Made by a program: the position numbers and the translations under genes
In this document: in pieces, positions 26,806 through 35,343 of the stretch
How the letters are laid out: every line of letters begins with the position of its first letter
How positions within the stretch are numbered: the first letter of the stretch is position 1
The notes under the pieces: generated by a model
The model's database searches: none
Told to the model about the DNA's origin: nothing
Seen by the model: the letters and a program-made list of their open reading frames with translations, nothing else
Assembly (NCBI RefSeq): GCF_011927725.1
Contig: NZ_JAATJC010000001.1
Coordinates: 2,053,001-2,117,000 of the forward strand
Direction: 5' to 3'
Source of the DNA: Sphingomonas kaistensis
GTDB lineage: Bacteria > Pseudomonadota > Alphaproteobacteria > Sphingomonadales > Sphingomonadaceae
Length of the DNA: 64,000 nucleotides

Positions 26806-27441
26806 CTATCTGCGGCGCACCGCGCTTCGAACCATCGCTTCGTAGTCAGGCAGTGCTTGTGCGTAATAATGGGCGCGCGCGGCATCGAGCAGGACCAGGT
26901 ACAGACGACCGTCGATCACCGCGCCGACCGCCCTGCCCTTGCGCCACACCTCGTCGCCGTCGAGATGCTCGAAATCGAACTGGAAGCCGTTGGTGCCGAG
27001 GAAGGTGCGCGGCGCAAGGCCCAGGGTCCTGAATTCGACCGATCCGCCCTCGACCCGGAACAACGTCTCGAGCAGGCTGGCGACTTCCGGCGCGGTCATG
27101 GTGGAGCGGAACCGCGGGACCTGGCGGTCGGCCTTATACTCCTGCCAGATCAGGCGCTTGTTGTCGGGCAGCCCGGTGACGAAGGTGACACCGTCGAGAT
27201 AGGGTCCGTTGAGCGTCCAGTCCTCGACCCAGCGCACGTCGGTGAAGGACAGGCCGCCCTGCCGGTTCCATTCACGCGGTGAAGTCACGCTCATCGCGCC
27301 CGACCCGACATTGTAGACCTGGCCCGCCCGAACGAGGCCGTAGGGGCTGAGGCCGACCCCGCCTCCACCGACCGAACTGCAGGCCGCGAGGGACAGTGCA
27401 AGGGTGCCGCCGAGTGCGAGTTTGGTGATGCTCTTGCGCAT
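26806..27441 (-). CDS. Outer-membrane-type lipoprotein, unknown function
   Basis: Protein of 211 residues. The signal peptide ends with the lipobox LSLAAC (Cys about residue 20), so it is a lipoprotein. The mature part has no Cys and no domain I recognise; it reads as a mixed alpha/beta globular protein, with SFTDVRWVEDWTLNG and TFLGTNGFQFDFEH as distinctive stretches. It starts five bases after the M48 protease stop, so the protease and this lipoprotein are co-expressed. Confidence 0.85.
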   Translation of the reverse strand: MRKSITKLALGGTLALSLAACSSVGGGGVGLSPYGLVRAGQVYNVGSGAMSVTSPREWNRQGGLSFTDVRWVEDWTLNGPYLDGVTFVTGLPDNKRLIWQEYKADRQVPRFRSTMTAPEVASLLETLFRVEGGSVEFRTLGLAPRTFLGTNGFQFDFEHLDGDEVWRKGRAVGAVIDGRLYLVLLDAARAHYYAQALPDYEAMVRSAVRRR

Positions 27442-27446
27442 GGAGG

Positions 27447-28655
27447 TCAGCCCTGGATCATCTGGCGCACGAACGGCGCATCGGGGGCGCCTGGCGCCAT
27501 GGTGAGATAGCGCGACAAGGCGGTCCGCCCTTCCGCCACCCTGCCCTGCTTCATGAGCATGACGCCATGCCAGCGCCACGCGTCGGCCGGCGCGTCGGGA
27601 TAGGTCACGGCCTGGGCATAATTGAGTGCCGCCGCCTGCTGGTTCTGCACGCCCTCGCGCAGGCGGTGAACCTCGCCCCGGTAAAAGAGCAAGGTTCCGT
27701 TCCAACCGTCGCGGGCGAGCGTCTCGACGATGTACTGGCTGGCGCCGGGATCGTTGAGCCGGACCTGGTCGTCAAACAGGCTGGCGCGGATCGGCGCCAA
27801 CGCCTTGAGATAGCGATCGCGACCGCGGTCGTAGCTGCGGCCCGGCACGGTCAGTTCCTGCGCCGACAGGGCCAGATCCTTGAGCCGCTCGCGCGGGGCC
27901 GGATGGGTGGCGAACAGAGAATAGCCGCGATCGACCCGCTTGCGACGTTCCTTGGCCGACCATTCGAGCTCGGTGATCAGCTGATCCCAGGTCTCGGACA
28001 TCGACAGCGGGGCATAGCCGGCGTCGGCGATAAGCTTGACCCCCAGCGCGTCGGACTCGGCCTCCAGCTGGCGGCTGTAGCGGAACAAGGTGAGGATGGT
28101 GCCGAGTTCGGCCAGCCGGACCAGGTCGCCGGTGTAGGTGCCGGTGACCCCGCCCGCCATTCCCGCCGCCATCGCCAGCCCGGCGAAGATGTTGGTCTTG
28201 CGCTTCATGTCGCGCCAGCTTCGGATCTGATGGCGAAGCAGGAAGTGGCTGCTTTCGTGGGCGATGACGCCGGCCAACTGCGCCTCGTCGCGCATGCGCA
28301 GAAGCAGGCCGGAGAAGAAGACGGTGAACCCGGTCGGGAACATCATCGCGTTGAATTCAGGCACCCGCGCGAGATAGATGCGCATGTCCTTGGCCGCCGG
28401 ACCGCCGACCTTGCCGATCAGCCCCTGCAGATAGCTGTTGAGCGCCGGGTCGCGGATCAGGAGATTGGAGCCAGCGACCTCCTCCTCGACCCGCTCCATC
28501 TGCTGCCACAGGCCCTTCTCGTCGGTGTCGACGGGGCGATAGCCGGGACCGATCAGCGGCTTGAGGCTGTTGGGGCTGATCCGTGCGGAGCCGGGCGCCG
28601 CTACCAGTGCAGCGCCGGCCCCGGCCAGCATCGCGCGGCGCCTAAGCCCGCTCAT
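27447..28655 (-). CDS. M48-family zinc metalloprotease with TPR-like C-terminus (BepA/LoiP-like)
   Basis: Periplasmic protease of 402 residues. The signal sequence MSGLRRRAMLAGAGAALV has a twin-Arg look (RRRAML) but may be Sec. The zinc site is H133-E-S-S-H137 in VIAHESSHFLLRHQ, with the third ligand in LEAESDALG (about 198-202). The C-terminal third (about 290-400) is helical and repeat-like (AALNYAQAVTYPDAPADAWRW, GRVAEGRTALSRYL), as in BepA-type proteases that check outer-membrane proteins. Its start shares one base with the stop of the upstream lipoprotein. Confidence 0.92.
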   Translation of the reverse strand: MSGLRRRAMLAGAGAALVAAPGSARISPNSLKPLIGPGYRPVDTDEKGLWQQMERVEEEVAGSNLLIRDPALNSYLQGLIGKVGGPAAKDMRIYLARVPEFNAMMFPTGFTVFFSGLLLRMRDEAQLAGVIAHESSHFLLRHQIRSWRDMKRKTNIFAGLAMAAGMAGGVTGTYTGDLVRLAELGTILTLFRYSRQLEAESDALGVKLIADAGYAPLSMSETWDQLITELEWSAKERRKRVDRGYSLFATHPAPRERLKDLALSAQELTVPGRSYDRGRDRYLKALAPIRASLFDDQVRLNDPGASQYIVETLARDGWNGTLLFYRGEVHRLREGVQNQQAAALNYAQAVTYPDAPADAWRWHGVMLMKQGRVAEGRTALSRYLTMAPGAPDAPFVRQMIQG

Positions 28656-29458
28656 CACTTCTTCTCCGGAGCGGTGCGAGCAGCGGCGCTTTGCGCCCGG
28701 CGCACGTCGCGGCCAGGCTTCATCCGGCCGAGCAGGCGGTCCACCAGCTGGGCCGCGCCCTCGGGTTTGCGGAGGTCGCCCATCTTGATCCCCGCCACCT
28801 GGGTTCCGGCCTGGACCACGTTGAACCACACCACCTCGCCGGTGCGCAGGTCGACCAGGCTGGCGTAGGCGCTCTGCCCTCCCCCGCCGATGTTGGGGGC
28901 GCAGAAACCGATAAAGCAGCCGGCGATGCCGACGACCTGCATCGCCACCCGTCCGCTGTCGGCGAAACTGTCCTCGGCATGCATGAACAGGGCGTAGTCA
29001 TACCCCGTCGCCTGCCCGAGCCGGACCGCATCCGAACCGAGGGTGTAATCGAGACCGCGCCCGCGCTTGGTCGGCAGTTCGTAGCCGGCGAACTTGTGCA
29101 ACGCGATCGAGCTTCCGACCGCATTGTGAAGGCGCTCTAGCTCGGCGACCGTGTCGGCCGACACGCCGGGAATCGAATCGCGGCGATCCATGATCGTCGT
29201 CTGACCGCCGCGGCCGGCCTGCTGGGCCCTCAGCGCGGTGACCAGATTGGCACGCGCCGCTTCGGTCCAGTCGGCGCGCGGCTCGGTCAGCCCGCCGGCC
29301 TTGACCGACCCGACCGTCACGTCGGGGCGCATCACCAGCAGCTTGTAATTGCCCTGCGGCGGCGTGAACTGGAGATCCGCGATCTGCCGGGTCTGGACGC
29401 AGGCCGACAGGCTGAGGGACAAGGCGCCGAGCGCCAGGACGGACCGCATTCGACTCAT
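28655..29458 (-). CDS. Lipoprotein, unknown function
   Basis: Protein of 267 residues with a lipoprotein signal (LSLSAC, Cys about residue 20). The mature part contains YKLLVMRPDVTVGSV, an acidic/basic middle, DYALFMHAEDSFADSG, a Cys pair in AGCFIGFCAPNIGGG, and DLRTGEVVWFN, the last resembling the ending of lipoproteins that build outer-membrane assemblies such as CsgG-like proteins. I do not recognise the family with confidence. It heads a lipoprotein-M48 protease-lipoprotein operon, which suggests envelope quality control. Confidence 0.82.
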   Translation of the reverse strand: MSRMRSVLALGALSLSLSACVQTRQIADLQFTPPQGNYKLLVMRPDVTVGSVKAGGLTEPRADWTEAARANLVTALRAQQAGRGGQTTIMDRRDSIPGVSADTVAELERLHNAVGSSIALHKFAGYELPTKRGRGLDYTLGSDAVRLGQATGYDYALFMHAEDSFADSGRVAMQVVGIAGCFIGFCAPNIGGGGQSAYASLVDLRTGEVVWFNVVQAGTQVAGIKMGDLRKPEGAAQLVDRLLGRMKPGRDVRRAQSAAARTAPEKK

Positions 29459-29706
29459 TCCCGCGAAACCTCTCCTCGGCTGCCCATCGGCAACGACGAA
29501 ATGACCTATGTTTCAGATAGTTGAAGCGATTTTGCGCTAAGTCAATGGCACTTGCCGGGTGATGACCACCGTCCCGCCGGGGGACGCTTTGCCAATCCTC
29601 GCGACTTCCTTAAGGCGCCGCTAACCCTGTCTTTACGCGGCTTGGTATAGCTTGCTCCACTATGACGCGTTCTCAGATTTTCTGGGTACGCAGGGAGGGG
29701 ACAAGA
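29459..29706. promoter_or_regulatory. Divergent intergenic region, promoter-bearing by position
   Basis: This 248-base gap separates the minus-strand lipoprotein operon from the plus-strand gene at 29707 and must hold both promoters. A lower-GC stretch sits at 29505-29545. GGAGGGGA stands directly before ATG 29707. I see no clear -35/-10 pair and no ORF with coding character in it. Confidence 0.4.
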
Positions 29707-30378
29707 ATGGCGCAATCGGGAGTGGTTCGGCAGATGGGTTCGGCGGTTGCCGAGGCTCATGCCGCCCGCCTCGGCGCAGCGGGGAGTTTCACCCACGCCC
29801 ATGCCGCGGACCTCGCCGGGCCGCTCGCGCCCTATCGTGCCCGTGACCTCGACGATTTCGTGCATCTCCTGTGCGCGGTCTATGGCCGCCAGCCGACGGT
29901 GATCGAACTGGCGCTCGGAAGCGCGCCCGCGGCACCGGTCCGGGCCTGGCTCGAAAGCGCTTCGTCCGCCTTCGAGCGCGAGCGGCTGTACCTCGTCCGG
30001 CTGACTTCGGCCGTTGGCCCGATCCCGAGCACTCCGGGCGCGGCCGAGACCGAGGCGGCGCTGCTGGCCCAGCGCCATGCGCTGGAAACGCTCGCACGAT
30101 CGGAACGCAGCGGCTGCGCGCTGGGCGCTGCGACCGCCCTGGTCGCCGACTGGGCGGCGCTTCGCCCCCTGCTCGACAAGGTCGCGGCGCGGGTAGGAGT
30201 GGAGGTGCCCCCTTGCGCCCTGCCCAGCGAGGCCAAGATCGCCGACGCGCTGGAATGCGGAGCGGCCACGGTCGCCGCGGAACGCGCGATCCGGTTCGGT
30301 GCGGAGCAATTGCTGCTCCAGCAGCGCGCCCTGTTCGACCTGCTCGAAGCCCGCAGCGAGGCGCGCGAGGACGTCTGA
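29707..30378 (+). CDS. Unknown cytoplasmic protein, 223 residues
   Basis: I do not recognise this family. The start is ATG 29707, chosen for the strong GGAGGGGAC six bases upstream; the frame extends further 5' to 29662 without support. The product is helical and Ala/Leu/Arg-rich with no signal peptide or membrane segment. Conserved-looking features are FTHAHAADLAG near residue 27, ERERLYLVRLTSAVGPIPSTPG near 98-118 and the terminal helix AERAIRFGAEQLLLQQRALFDLLEAR. The helical pattern resembles a ferritin-like or four-helix bundle, but the metal ligands are not clear. Confidence 0.75.
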   Translation: MAQSGVVRQMGSAVAEAHAARLGAAGSFTHAHAADLAGPLAPYRARDLDDFVHLLCAVYGRQPTVIELALGSAPAAPVRAWLESASSAFERERLYLVRLTSAVGPIPSTPGAAETEAALLAQRHALETLARSERSGCALGAATALVADWAALRPLLDKVAARVGVEVPPCALPSEAKIADALECGAATVAAERAIRFGAEQLLLQQRALFDLLEARSEAREDV

Positions 30379-30441
30379 ACGGTTCGGCGCATCGGCGCGA
30401 GAATCCCCTTGCCCGCCTGTGCCGGATAGGGGAATGATGAG

Positions 30442-30461
30442 CTAATCTTAACAAAGGTTAG
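30442..30461 (+). promoter_or_regulatory. Hairpin masking the Shine-Dalgarno of the next gene
   Basis: CTAATCTT (30442-30449) pairs with AAGGTTAG (30454-30461) through eight pairs including one G-U, around the loop AACA. The 3' arm contains AAGG, the only Shine-Dalgarno-like sequence for ATG 30467. A small A/U-rich stem over the ribosome site is the layout of simple RNA thermometers, or it could be a DNA operator. Function is inferred from layout only. Confidence 0.45.
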
Positions 30462-30466
30462 TTTTC

Positions 30467-30724
30467 ATGCGTCGATCACCTTTCCTCCTCGGCTTGCTGC
30501 TGCTGCCTGCCGCCCCTGCCCTCGCGCAGTCCGCGCCGGCGGCGCCCGCCATTCAACCCAAGGTCGAGGCGCCCGCCGAGAGGAAGATCTGCCGCCGCGA
30601 GGAAGGCGTCGGGTCGCGACTCAATCGCAAGGTCTGCCTGACCCGCGAACAATGGGCCGGCAGGGCAAGGGCGGAAGCAGCCGCCCGCGATCGCAACGGC
30701 GACCCGTCGGAGTCCGAGGACTAA
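30467..30724 (+). CDS. Small secreted protein with a conserved Cys pair
   Basis: Protein of 85 residues with a signal peptide (LLGLLLLPAAPALAQS, cleavage about residue 21). The mature part has one recognisable block, KICRREEGVGSRLNRKVC-TREQW, in which two Cys 17 residues apart can form a disulfide; short periplasmic proteins with this C-R-x-GSRL-x-C-x-T-x-x-W pattern are widespread in sphingomonads and other proteobacteria without an assigned function. The C-terminus is charged. Translation may be limited by the hairpin at 30442-30461. Confidence 0.82.
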   Translation: MRRSPFLLGLLLLPAAPALAQSAPAAPAIQPKVEAPAERKICRREEGVGSRLNRKVCLTREQWAGRARAEAAARDRNGDPSESED

Positions 30725-30774
30725 GCCCGCGAGCCGACTTGCACGGGCCCCGGCGGCCTCATACTGCCGTCGCC

Positions 30775-31617
30775 ATGCGCTTTTCCGGAACCTCCGACTA
30801 TGTCGCGACCGATGACCTGCGGGTCGCGGTCAATGCGGCCGTCACCCTTCGCCGGCCACTGCTGGTCAAGGGTGAGCCCGGCACTGGCAAGACCGTGCTC
30901 GCCCACGAGATCGCCAAGGCGCTCGGCGCCCCGCTGATCGAGTGGCACGTCAAGTCGACGACCCGCGCCCACCAGGGCTTGTATGAATATGACGCGGTGG
31001 CCCGGCTGCGCGACGGCCAGCTCGGCGAGGAGCGGGTCCACGACATCCGCAACTACATCAAGCGCGGCAAATTGTGGGAAGCCTTCACCGCCCCCAAGCT
31101 GCCGGTGCTGCTGATCGACGAGATCGACAAGGCCGACATCGAGTTTCCGAACGACCTCCTGCAGGAGCTCGATCGGATGGAATTCCACGTCTACGAGACG
31201 GGCGAGACGGTGAAGGCCGTCGAACGGCCAATCGTGGTGATCACCTCGAACAACGAAAAGGAGCTGCCGGACGCCTTCCTGCGCCGCTGCTTCTTCCATT
31301 ACATCGCCTTCCCCGACCGCGTGACGATGGAGCGGATCGTCGAGGTCCACTTCCCCGGCCTCAGCAAGATCCTGCTGGGCAAGGCGCTCGACCTGTTCTT
31401 CGACGTCCGCGACGTGCCGGGGATCAAGAAGAAGCCGTCGACCAGCGAATTGCTCGATTGGCTGAAGCTGCTGCTCCACGAGGACATGCCGCTCGAGGTG
31501 CTTCAGGATCGCGACCCGACCAAGGCCATTCCGCCGCTCCACGGTGCGCTGCTCAAGAACGAGCAGGACGTCATGCTGTTCGAGCGGCTCGCCTTCATGG
31601 CCCGCCGCAAGGGTTGA
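30775..31617 (+). CDS. MoxR-family AAA+ ATPase
   Basis: AAA+ chaperone-like ATPase of 280 residues. Walker A GEPGTGKT (about 33-40), Walker B PVLLIDEIDKAD (about 109-120), and sensor 1 VVITSNNEKELPDAF with an Arg-finger region FLRRC. MoxR proteins usually act with a von Willebrand-factor A partner to mature or activate protein complexes; no such partner is adjacent. Instead its stop overlaps the TTG start of a DUF817 membrane protein (TTGA). Confidence 0.93.
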   Translation: MRFSGTSDYVATDDLRVAVNAAVTLRRPLLVKGEPGTGKTVLAHEIAKALGAPLIEWHVKSTTRAHQGLYEYDAVARLRDGQLGEERVHDIRNYIKRGKLWEAFTAPKLPVLLIDEIDKADIEFPNDLLQELDRMEFHVYETGETVKAVERPIVVITSNNEKELPDAFLRRCFFHYIAFPDRVTMERIVEVHFPGLSKILLGKALDLFFDVRDVPGIKKKPSTSELLDWLKLLLHEDMPLEVLQDRDPTKAIPPLHGALLKNEQDVMLFERLAFMARRKG

Positions 31618-32492
31618 GTTCACCGCCCAGCCGGTTCGGATGGGTCCGCCTGCGGCTGGAGGCGGCCAGCGTCGGTTCGCGGCCCAGGCGGCTGTTGTTC
31701 GAGTTTCTGTTGTTCGGCCTCAAGCAGGGCTGGGCGTGCCTGTTCGGCGGCGCGATGCTGGCGCTGCTGCTTGCGACGCACCTGTTCTACCCGCCCGGCG
31801 CGCCCATCGCGCGCTACGACTTCCTGACGCTCTGCGGGTTGGCCATCCAGGCCGCGATGCTGGCGTTCCGCCTCGAAAGCTGGGGCGAAGCCAGGGTCAT
31901 CCTCGCCTTTCACCTCGCCGGCACGGTGATGGAATTGTTCAAGACCGCACACGGCTCGTGGCTCTATCCGGAGCCGGCCCTGCTCAAGATCGGCGCGGTG
32001 CCGCTTTTTTCGGGATTCATGTACGCCGCGGTGGGAAGCTACATCGCCCGGATCTGGCGCATCTTCCACTTCCGGTTCGACCATTACCCACCACAATGGA
32101 CTGCGGCGGTCCTTGCCGCCGTGATCTATGTGAACTTCTTCGCCCACCACTGGCTGCCCGACATCCGGATCGGCCTGTTTGCCGTGACCGCCGCACTTTT
32201 CTGGCGGACGAGGGTGAGGTTCACGGCCTACCGGCAGGAGCGGTCGATGCCGCTCCTTCTCGGCTGGGCGCTGGTCGCCCTGTTCATCTGGTTCGCCGAG
32301 AACATCGGCACCTTTTCCAACGCCTGGCTCTATCCCCAGCAGCGGTCGGGCTGGAGCATGGTCAGCCCGGCCAAGTTCGGAAGCTGGTACCTGCTGATGA
32401 TCCTGTCGTTCGTGCTGGTCAGCAGCGTCCAGCGCAAGCGGCTCACTCTTCCCGGTACGCCAGCTCGAAATTACCCCAGCGGCGGCCGTTGA
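31614..32492 (+). CDS. DUF817 integral membrane protein
   Basis: Protein of 292 residues from TTG 31614, which overlaps the MoxR stop and so suggests coupled translation; no ATG fits closer to the first membrane helix. There are about seven or eight hydrophobic segments. Distinctive stretches are [34 protein letters not shown], and [18 protein letters not shown], which match the DUF817 family. The paired H-G-S-W-x-Y-P and N-A-W-x-Y-P motifs look like an internal repeat. The function is unknown. The last 50 bases overlap the end of the convergent MCP gene. Confidence 0.85.
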   Translation: MSSPPSRFGWVRLRLEAASVGSRPRRLLFEFLLFGLKQGWACLFGGAMLALLLATHLFYPPGAPIARYDFLTLCGLAIQAAMLAFRLESWGEARVILAFHLAGTVMELFKTAHGSWLYPEPALLKIGAVPLFSGFMYAAVGSYIARIWRIFHFRFDHYPPQWTAAVLAAVIYVNFFAHHWLPDIRIGLFAVTAALFWRTRVRFTAYRQERSMPLLLGWALVALFIWFAENIGTFSNAWLYPQQRSGWSMVSPAKFGSWYLLMILSFVLVSSVQRKRLTLPGTPARNYPSGGR

Positions 32493-33840
32493 CAAACAGC
32501 GGCACGAAGACGTTCTTCACCGGATAGGACTTGTCGCCCAGCTCCATGCGATAGGTCATCAGCATCGCCGGCTTGTCGCTTTCGATCGCGGCGCGGGTCT
32601 GTTCGTCCATGAAGATGCGGCGGTTGCGGCAGTTGGCGTCGTTCCACACCGGATCGGGCCCCGGCTCGTTGCACCGTTCCGACAGGTGCGTCGGAAGGAA
32701 GCCGTCGACATTGGTGATGGCGGACCCCAGGATCCGCGCATCCTTGAGCTTGTAGCGATCGAGCAGCGGACGGATGTGCTGGTCGGCAAAGTCGCAGAAC
32801 TGGTTGTCGTACTGGACCGGGTTGCGACCGGGGATCGGCACATATTGGCGGTCGAAGATCTGGTCCATCGTGATGATACCTTCGCGCACGCCGCGCTCGG
32901 CCACCTCGGCGATCGCCCGCATGGCATCCTGGGCAAGGATGATCATCGGCGTGTCGTCGATCTCGGCGCCGCTGTTGGCAAGCGTGTCGAGCATGGTCGC
33001 CGACAGCATCTCCAGCTTGGCCAGGCGCTGCTGCGTGACGCCCAGCGCGCCGCCATTGTCGCGGGCATCCTCGGCGAAGTCGGTCAGGCTCGCCTTGACC
33101 CGGTCGACGCTGTTCTGGATCAGGCTGGTCGAATGGGCGATACCCTCGGTCTGGCGGTCGACCATGCCGACGATCTCGCTGACTTCGCGAACGGTTTCGT
33201 GGATCTGGCCGAAGCCCTTCTGCGCGGCTCGGCTGCGCTCGACGCCGGTCTTGATCTCGCTGGTGACGGCGCCTGCCTCGCGGGTCAATTCGCTGATCGT
33301 GAGGCCGATCTGGCTGGTCGCCGCGCGGGTGTCGTGGGCGAGCTTCTTCACCTCGGCCGCGACCACCGCGAAGCTGCGCCCGGCATCCCCTGCCCGCGCC
33401 GCCTCGATCGTGGCGTTGAGCGCCAGCATGTTGGTCTTGCGGGCGATCCCCTCGATCGTTGAGGAGACGCTCTGGACCTGGCTCATCGCGAGCGCGAAGC
33501 CGGCCATCCGGTCCCCCAGCTCGACCACCAGTTCGGTCAGCCCCTTGAAGCCGGCGATGGTCTGTTCGATCGCCTCGCGGCCGGCTTCCAGCTTGGCCTT
33601 GGCCTGCTCTGAAAGGAGGCGCGCTTCATCGGTCGAATCCGACACGCGGGCCTGGTCGGCCAGCAGGCGGGTGGTGACTTCCTCCAGCCCGTCGAGCGTC
33701 TTGAGGTGGGCCCCGATGCTCTTGGACACGTCACTGACATAGCCGGCAACGTCCGAGCATTCGATCGACAGCGAACCGCAGCTGCGCGCCACGGTACGGA
33801 TCGCGTCTTCGGTAACCTGTTCCAGACCCGCGGTAGCCAT
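32443..33840 (-). CDS. Soluble methyl-accepting chemotaxis protein with C-terminal sensor domain
   Basis: Protein of 465 residues without any membrane segment, so cytoplasmic. The coiled-coil signalling domain (about 60-290) has the hairpin tip [25 protein letters not shown]. The ligand domain lies after it (about 305-465) and has the typical closing pattern [32 protein letters not shown], and [13 protein letters not shown], a PAS/Cache-like module often found at the C-end of such receptors. GGAG stands six bases before ATG 33840. No che genes are near. A CtrA-like site lies 51-66 bases upstream. Confidence 0.92.
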   Translation of the reverse strand: MATAGLEQVTEDAIRTVARSCGSLSIECSDVAGYVSDVSKSIGAHLKTLDGLEEVTTRLLADQARVSDSTDEARLLSEQAKAKLEAGREAIEQTIAGFKGLTELVVELGDRMAGFALAMSQVQSVSSTIEGIARKTNMLALNATIEAARAGDAGRSFAVVAAEVKKLAHDTRAATSQIGLTISELTREAGAVTSEIKTGVERSRAAQKGFGQIHETVREVSEIVGMVDRQTEGIAHSTSLIQNSVDRVKASLTDFAEDARDNGGALGVTQQRLAKLEMLSATMLDTLANSGAEIDDTPMIILAQDAMRAIAEVAERGVREGIITMDQIFDRQYVPIPGRNPVQYDNQFCDFADQHIRPLLDRYKLKDARILGSAITNVDGFLPTHLSERCNEPGPDPVWNDANCRNRRIFMDEQTRAAIESDKPAMLMTYRMELGDKSYPVKNVFVPLFVNGRRWGNFELAYREE

Positions 33841-33890
33841 GCATTCTCCGAACGTGAGACTTCGTCCGCATCGGAAGTAGGCGAGAGGCT

Positions 33891-33906
33891 TTACCGTTCA
33901 GTTAAC
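33891..33906 (-). promoter_or_regulatory. Candidate CtrA-binding site upstream of the MCP gene
   Basis: TTAC-N7-TTAAC, one mismatch from the alphaproteobacterial CtrA consensus TTAA-N7-TTAAC, centred about 58 bases before the MCP start. CtrA controls motility and chemotaxis genes in many alphaproteobacteria. One site with a mismatch can occur by chance. Confidence 0.35.
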
Positions 33907-33982
33907 CAGTGCCGGAAGGAACAAGGGGTCCCCGCCGCCTGGCAGGAACCCCTCGAACGTCATCAGTCGGTCCTGACGGGTG

Positions 33983-35167
33983 TCAGGCCGCCGACTGCAC
34001 GTAGACGAGCCACATCTGGGCGATCGCGGCACGCTGGCCCTTCACCGCGTTGAGGGCGGCGGTGGCACCGGCCTTGTCGCCCGAGCGGGCCAGCGCGATG
34101 CCGAGGCGAAGGTTGGCGAGATCGGCGCCTGCTCCACCCTTGGCCGCGTCGGCACGATAGGCGGCGGCGGCCTTCGCATAGTCGCCGCGACCGAGGTAGA
34201 CGTCGCCATTGGGGGCGCTCTTGTCGCCGGCGCTGCGGGTGACCGCGCTGCTGTAAAGGTCGCGCCACATCGGCTTGCTCTTGTCCAGCTTGCCGGCCGC
34301 GAACGCCTCGTCGAGCACGGCCTTGGCCTCGGCGGGGAGACCGCGGGTCATCAGCGCGTCGACATAGGGGTAATAGTCGCCCTCGCCTTCAAGGCTGCTG
34401 GTCGCACGTTGGAGCCGGAACAGGTCGACCTTGTCGGGGGCGGCAAAGGCGCTCGACTGCTCGGTGACCTTGATCGCCGTCCGCCACGTCTTGGCAGACG
34501 GAGCCGCCTTGAGCTGGGCAACCGCGAGATCGCGGGCGACCGGCAGCTTGGCGGTATAGGCGATCCCGAACATCTGATCGGCCACGTTCTGGTCGTAGGG
34601 CTTGCCGGCGGCTGCCCACAGCGCTTGCGCCTTCTGGATCGAGGCAACGGCTTCGGCCGGACGCTTCTGACGGTTCAGGCTGAGGCCGTAGATGTAATGC
34701 GCTTCGCCGTCGTTCGGGTTCAGCTGGACGGCCTGCTGCGCGCGGGTCGTGGACAGCGCCGCCATGGCAGGGTCGGTCGCGCCCTTGTTGAAGCTGAGTT
34801 TGGCCGACAGGAGGGTCAGGTTGGCGAGCTCGTCGCCAGTCGCGATGCCGGTCCCGATGACACCTTCGATCCCGGTCAACAGCGCGTCATTGTTCTTGGC
34901 TGCGGCCAGCGAAGCGAGCTGGAGCCGGTAGGCGAAATAGCGATCGGTCGGGGTCTTGGCTGCGGCAACCGCAGCAGCGCCGAGCGCCGGAATGTCGGCG
35001 GTACGCTTTTCCTTGGTGGCCTTCTCCAGCGCGGCCAGCGCAGGCTGGGCTTCCTTGGAGACCGTCACCTTCGGTGCGGCGGCAGGCTTCTGCGCGGTGG
35101 CCACGGTCGGGGCGGCCACGGCGGTCATCAGAAGGGCGGCGATCAGCGCCCGGGACTTGGTCGACAT
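33983..35167 (-). CDS. Periplasmic TPR-like protein
   Basis: Protein of 394 residues from ATG 35167; a TTG one codon upstream is an alternative with slightly better spacing to AGGGAG. The signal peptide ends near VATAQ (residue 25). The mature protein is Ala/Lys-rich and helical, with degenerate tetratricopeptide repeats, for example NPNDGEAHYIYGLSLNRQ-RPAEAVASI (about 150-180) and GRGDYAKAAAAYRADAAKG (about 325-345). It has no catalytic motif and is probably a scaffold or adaptor in the periplasm. Partners are not visible; it stands alone between the MCP gene and divergent yaaA. Confidence 0.82.
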   Translation of the reverse strand: MSTKSRALIAALLMTAVAAPTVATAQKPAAAPKVTVSKEAQPALAALEKATKEKRTADIPALGAAAVAAAKTPTDRYFAYRLQLASLAAAKNNDALLTGIEGVIGTGIATGDELANLTLLSAKLSFNKGATDPAMAALSTTRAQQAVQLNPNDGEAHYIYGLSLNRQKRPAEAVASIQKAQALWAAAGKPYDQNVADQMFGIAYTAKLPVARDLAVAQLKAAPSAKTWRTAIKVTEQSSAFAAPDKVDLFRLQRATSSLEGEGDYYPYVDALMTRGLPAEAKAVLDEAFAAGKLDKSKPMWRDLYSSAVTRSAGDKSAPNGDVYLGRGDYAKAAAAYRADAAKGGAGADLANLRLGIALARSGDKAGATAALNAVKGQRAAIAQMWLVYVQSAA

Positions 35168-35343
35168 CAAGAAGCTACTCCCTGGTTTCGAAATGCAAGC
35201 AACTGGCCGTCCTGTAGACGCCTGCCGCTGCGCTCGCCAGCCTCAAGCCGATTCTGCGTGAACCTTGATTGAACCGTTGCTTTTGAAGGAGTTAGCAGCC
35301 GGTATGGACGGATGCCCCTGCGCTTTGCTAGCCGCCCTCCCCT

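Noticed and set aside
33934..33959. AGGGGT...ACCCCT as a terminator after the MCP promoter region
   Set aside because: Six-base arms with an 18-base loop and no T run.
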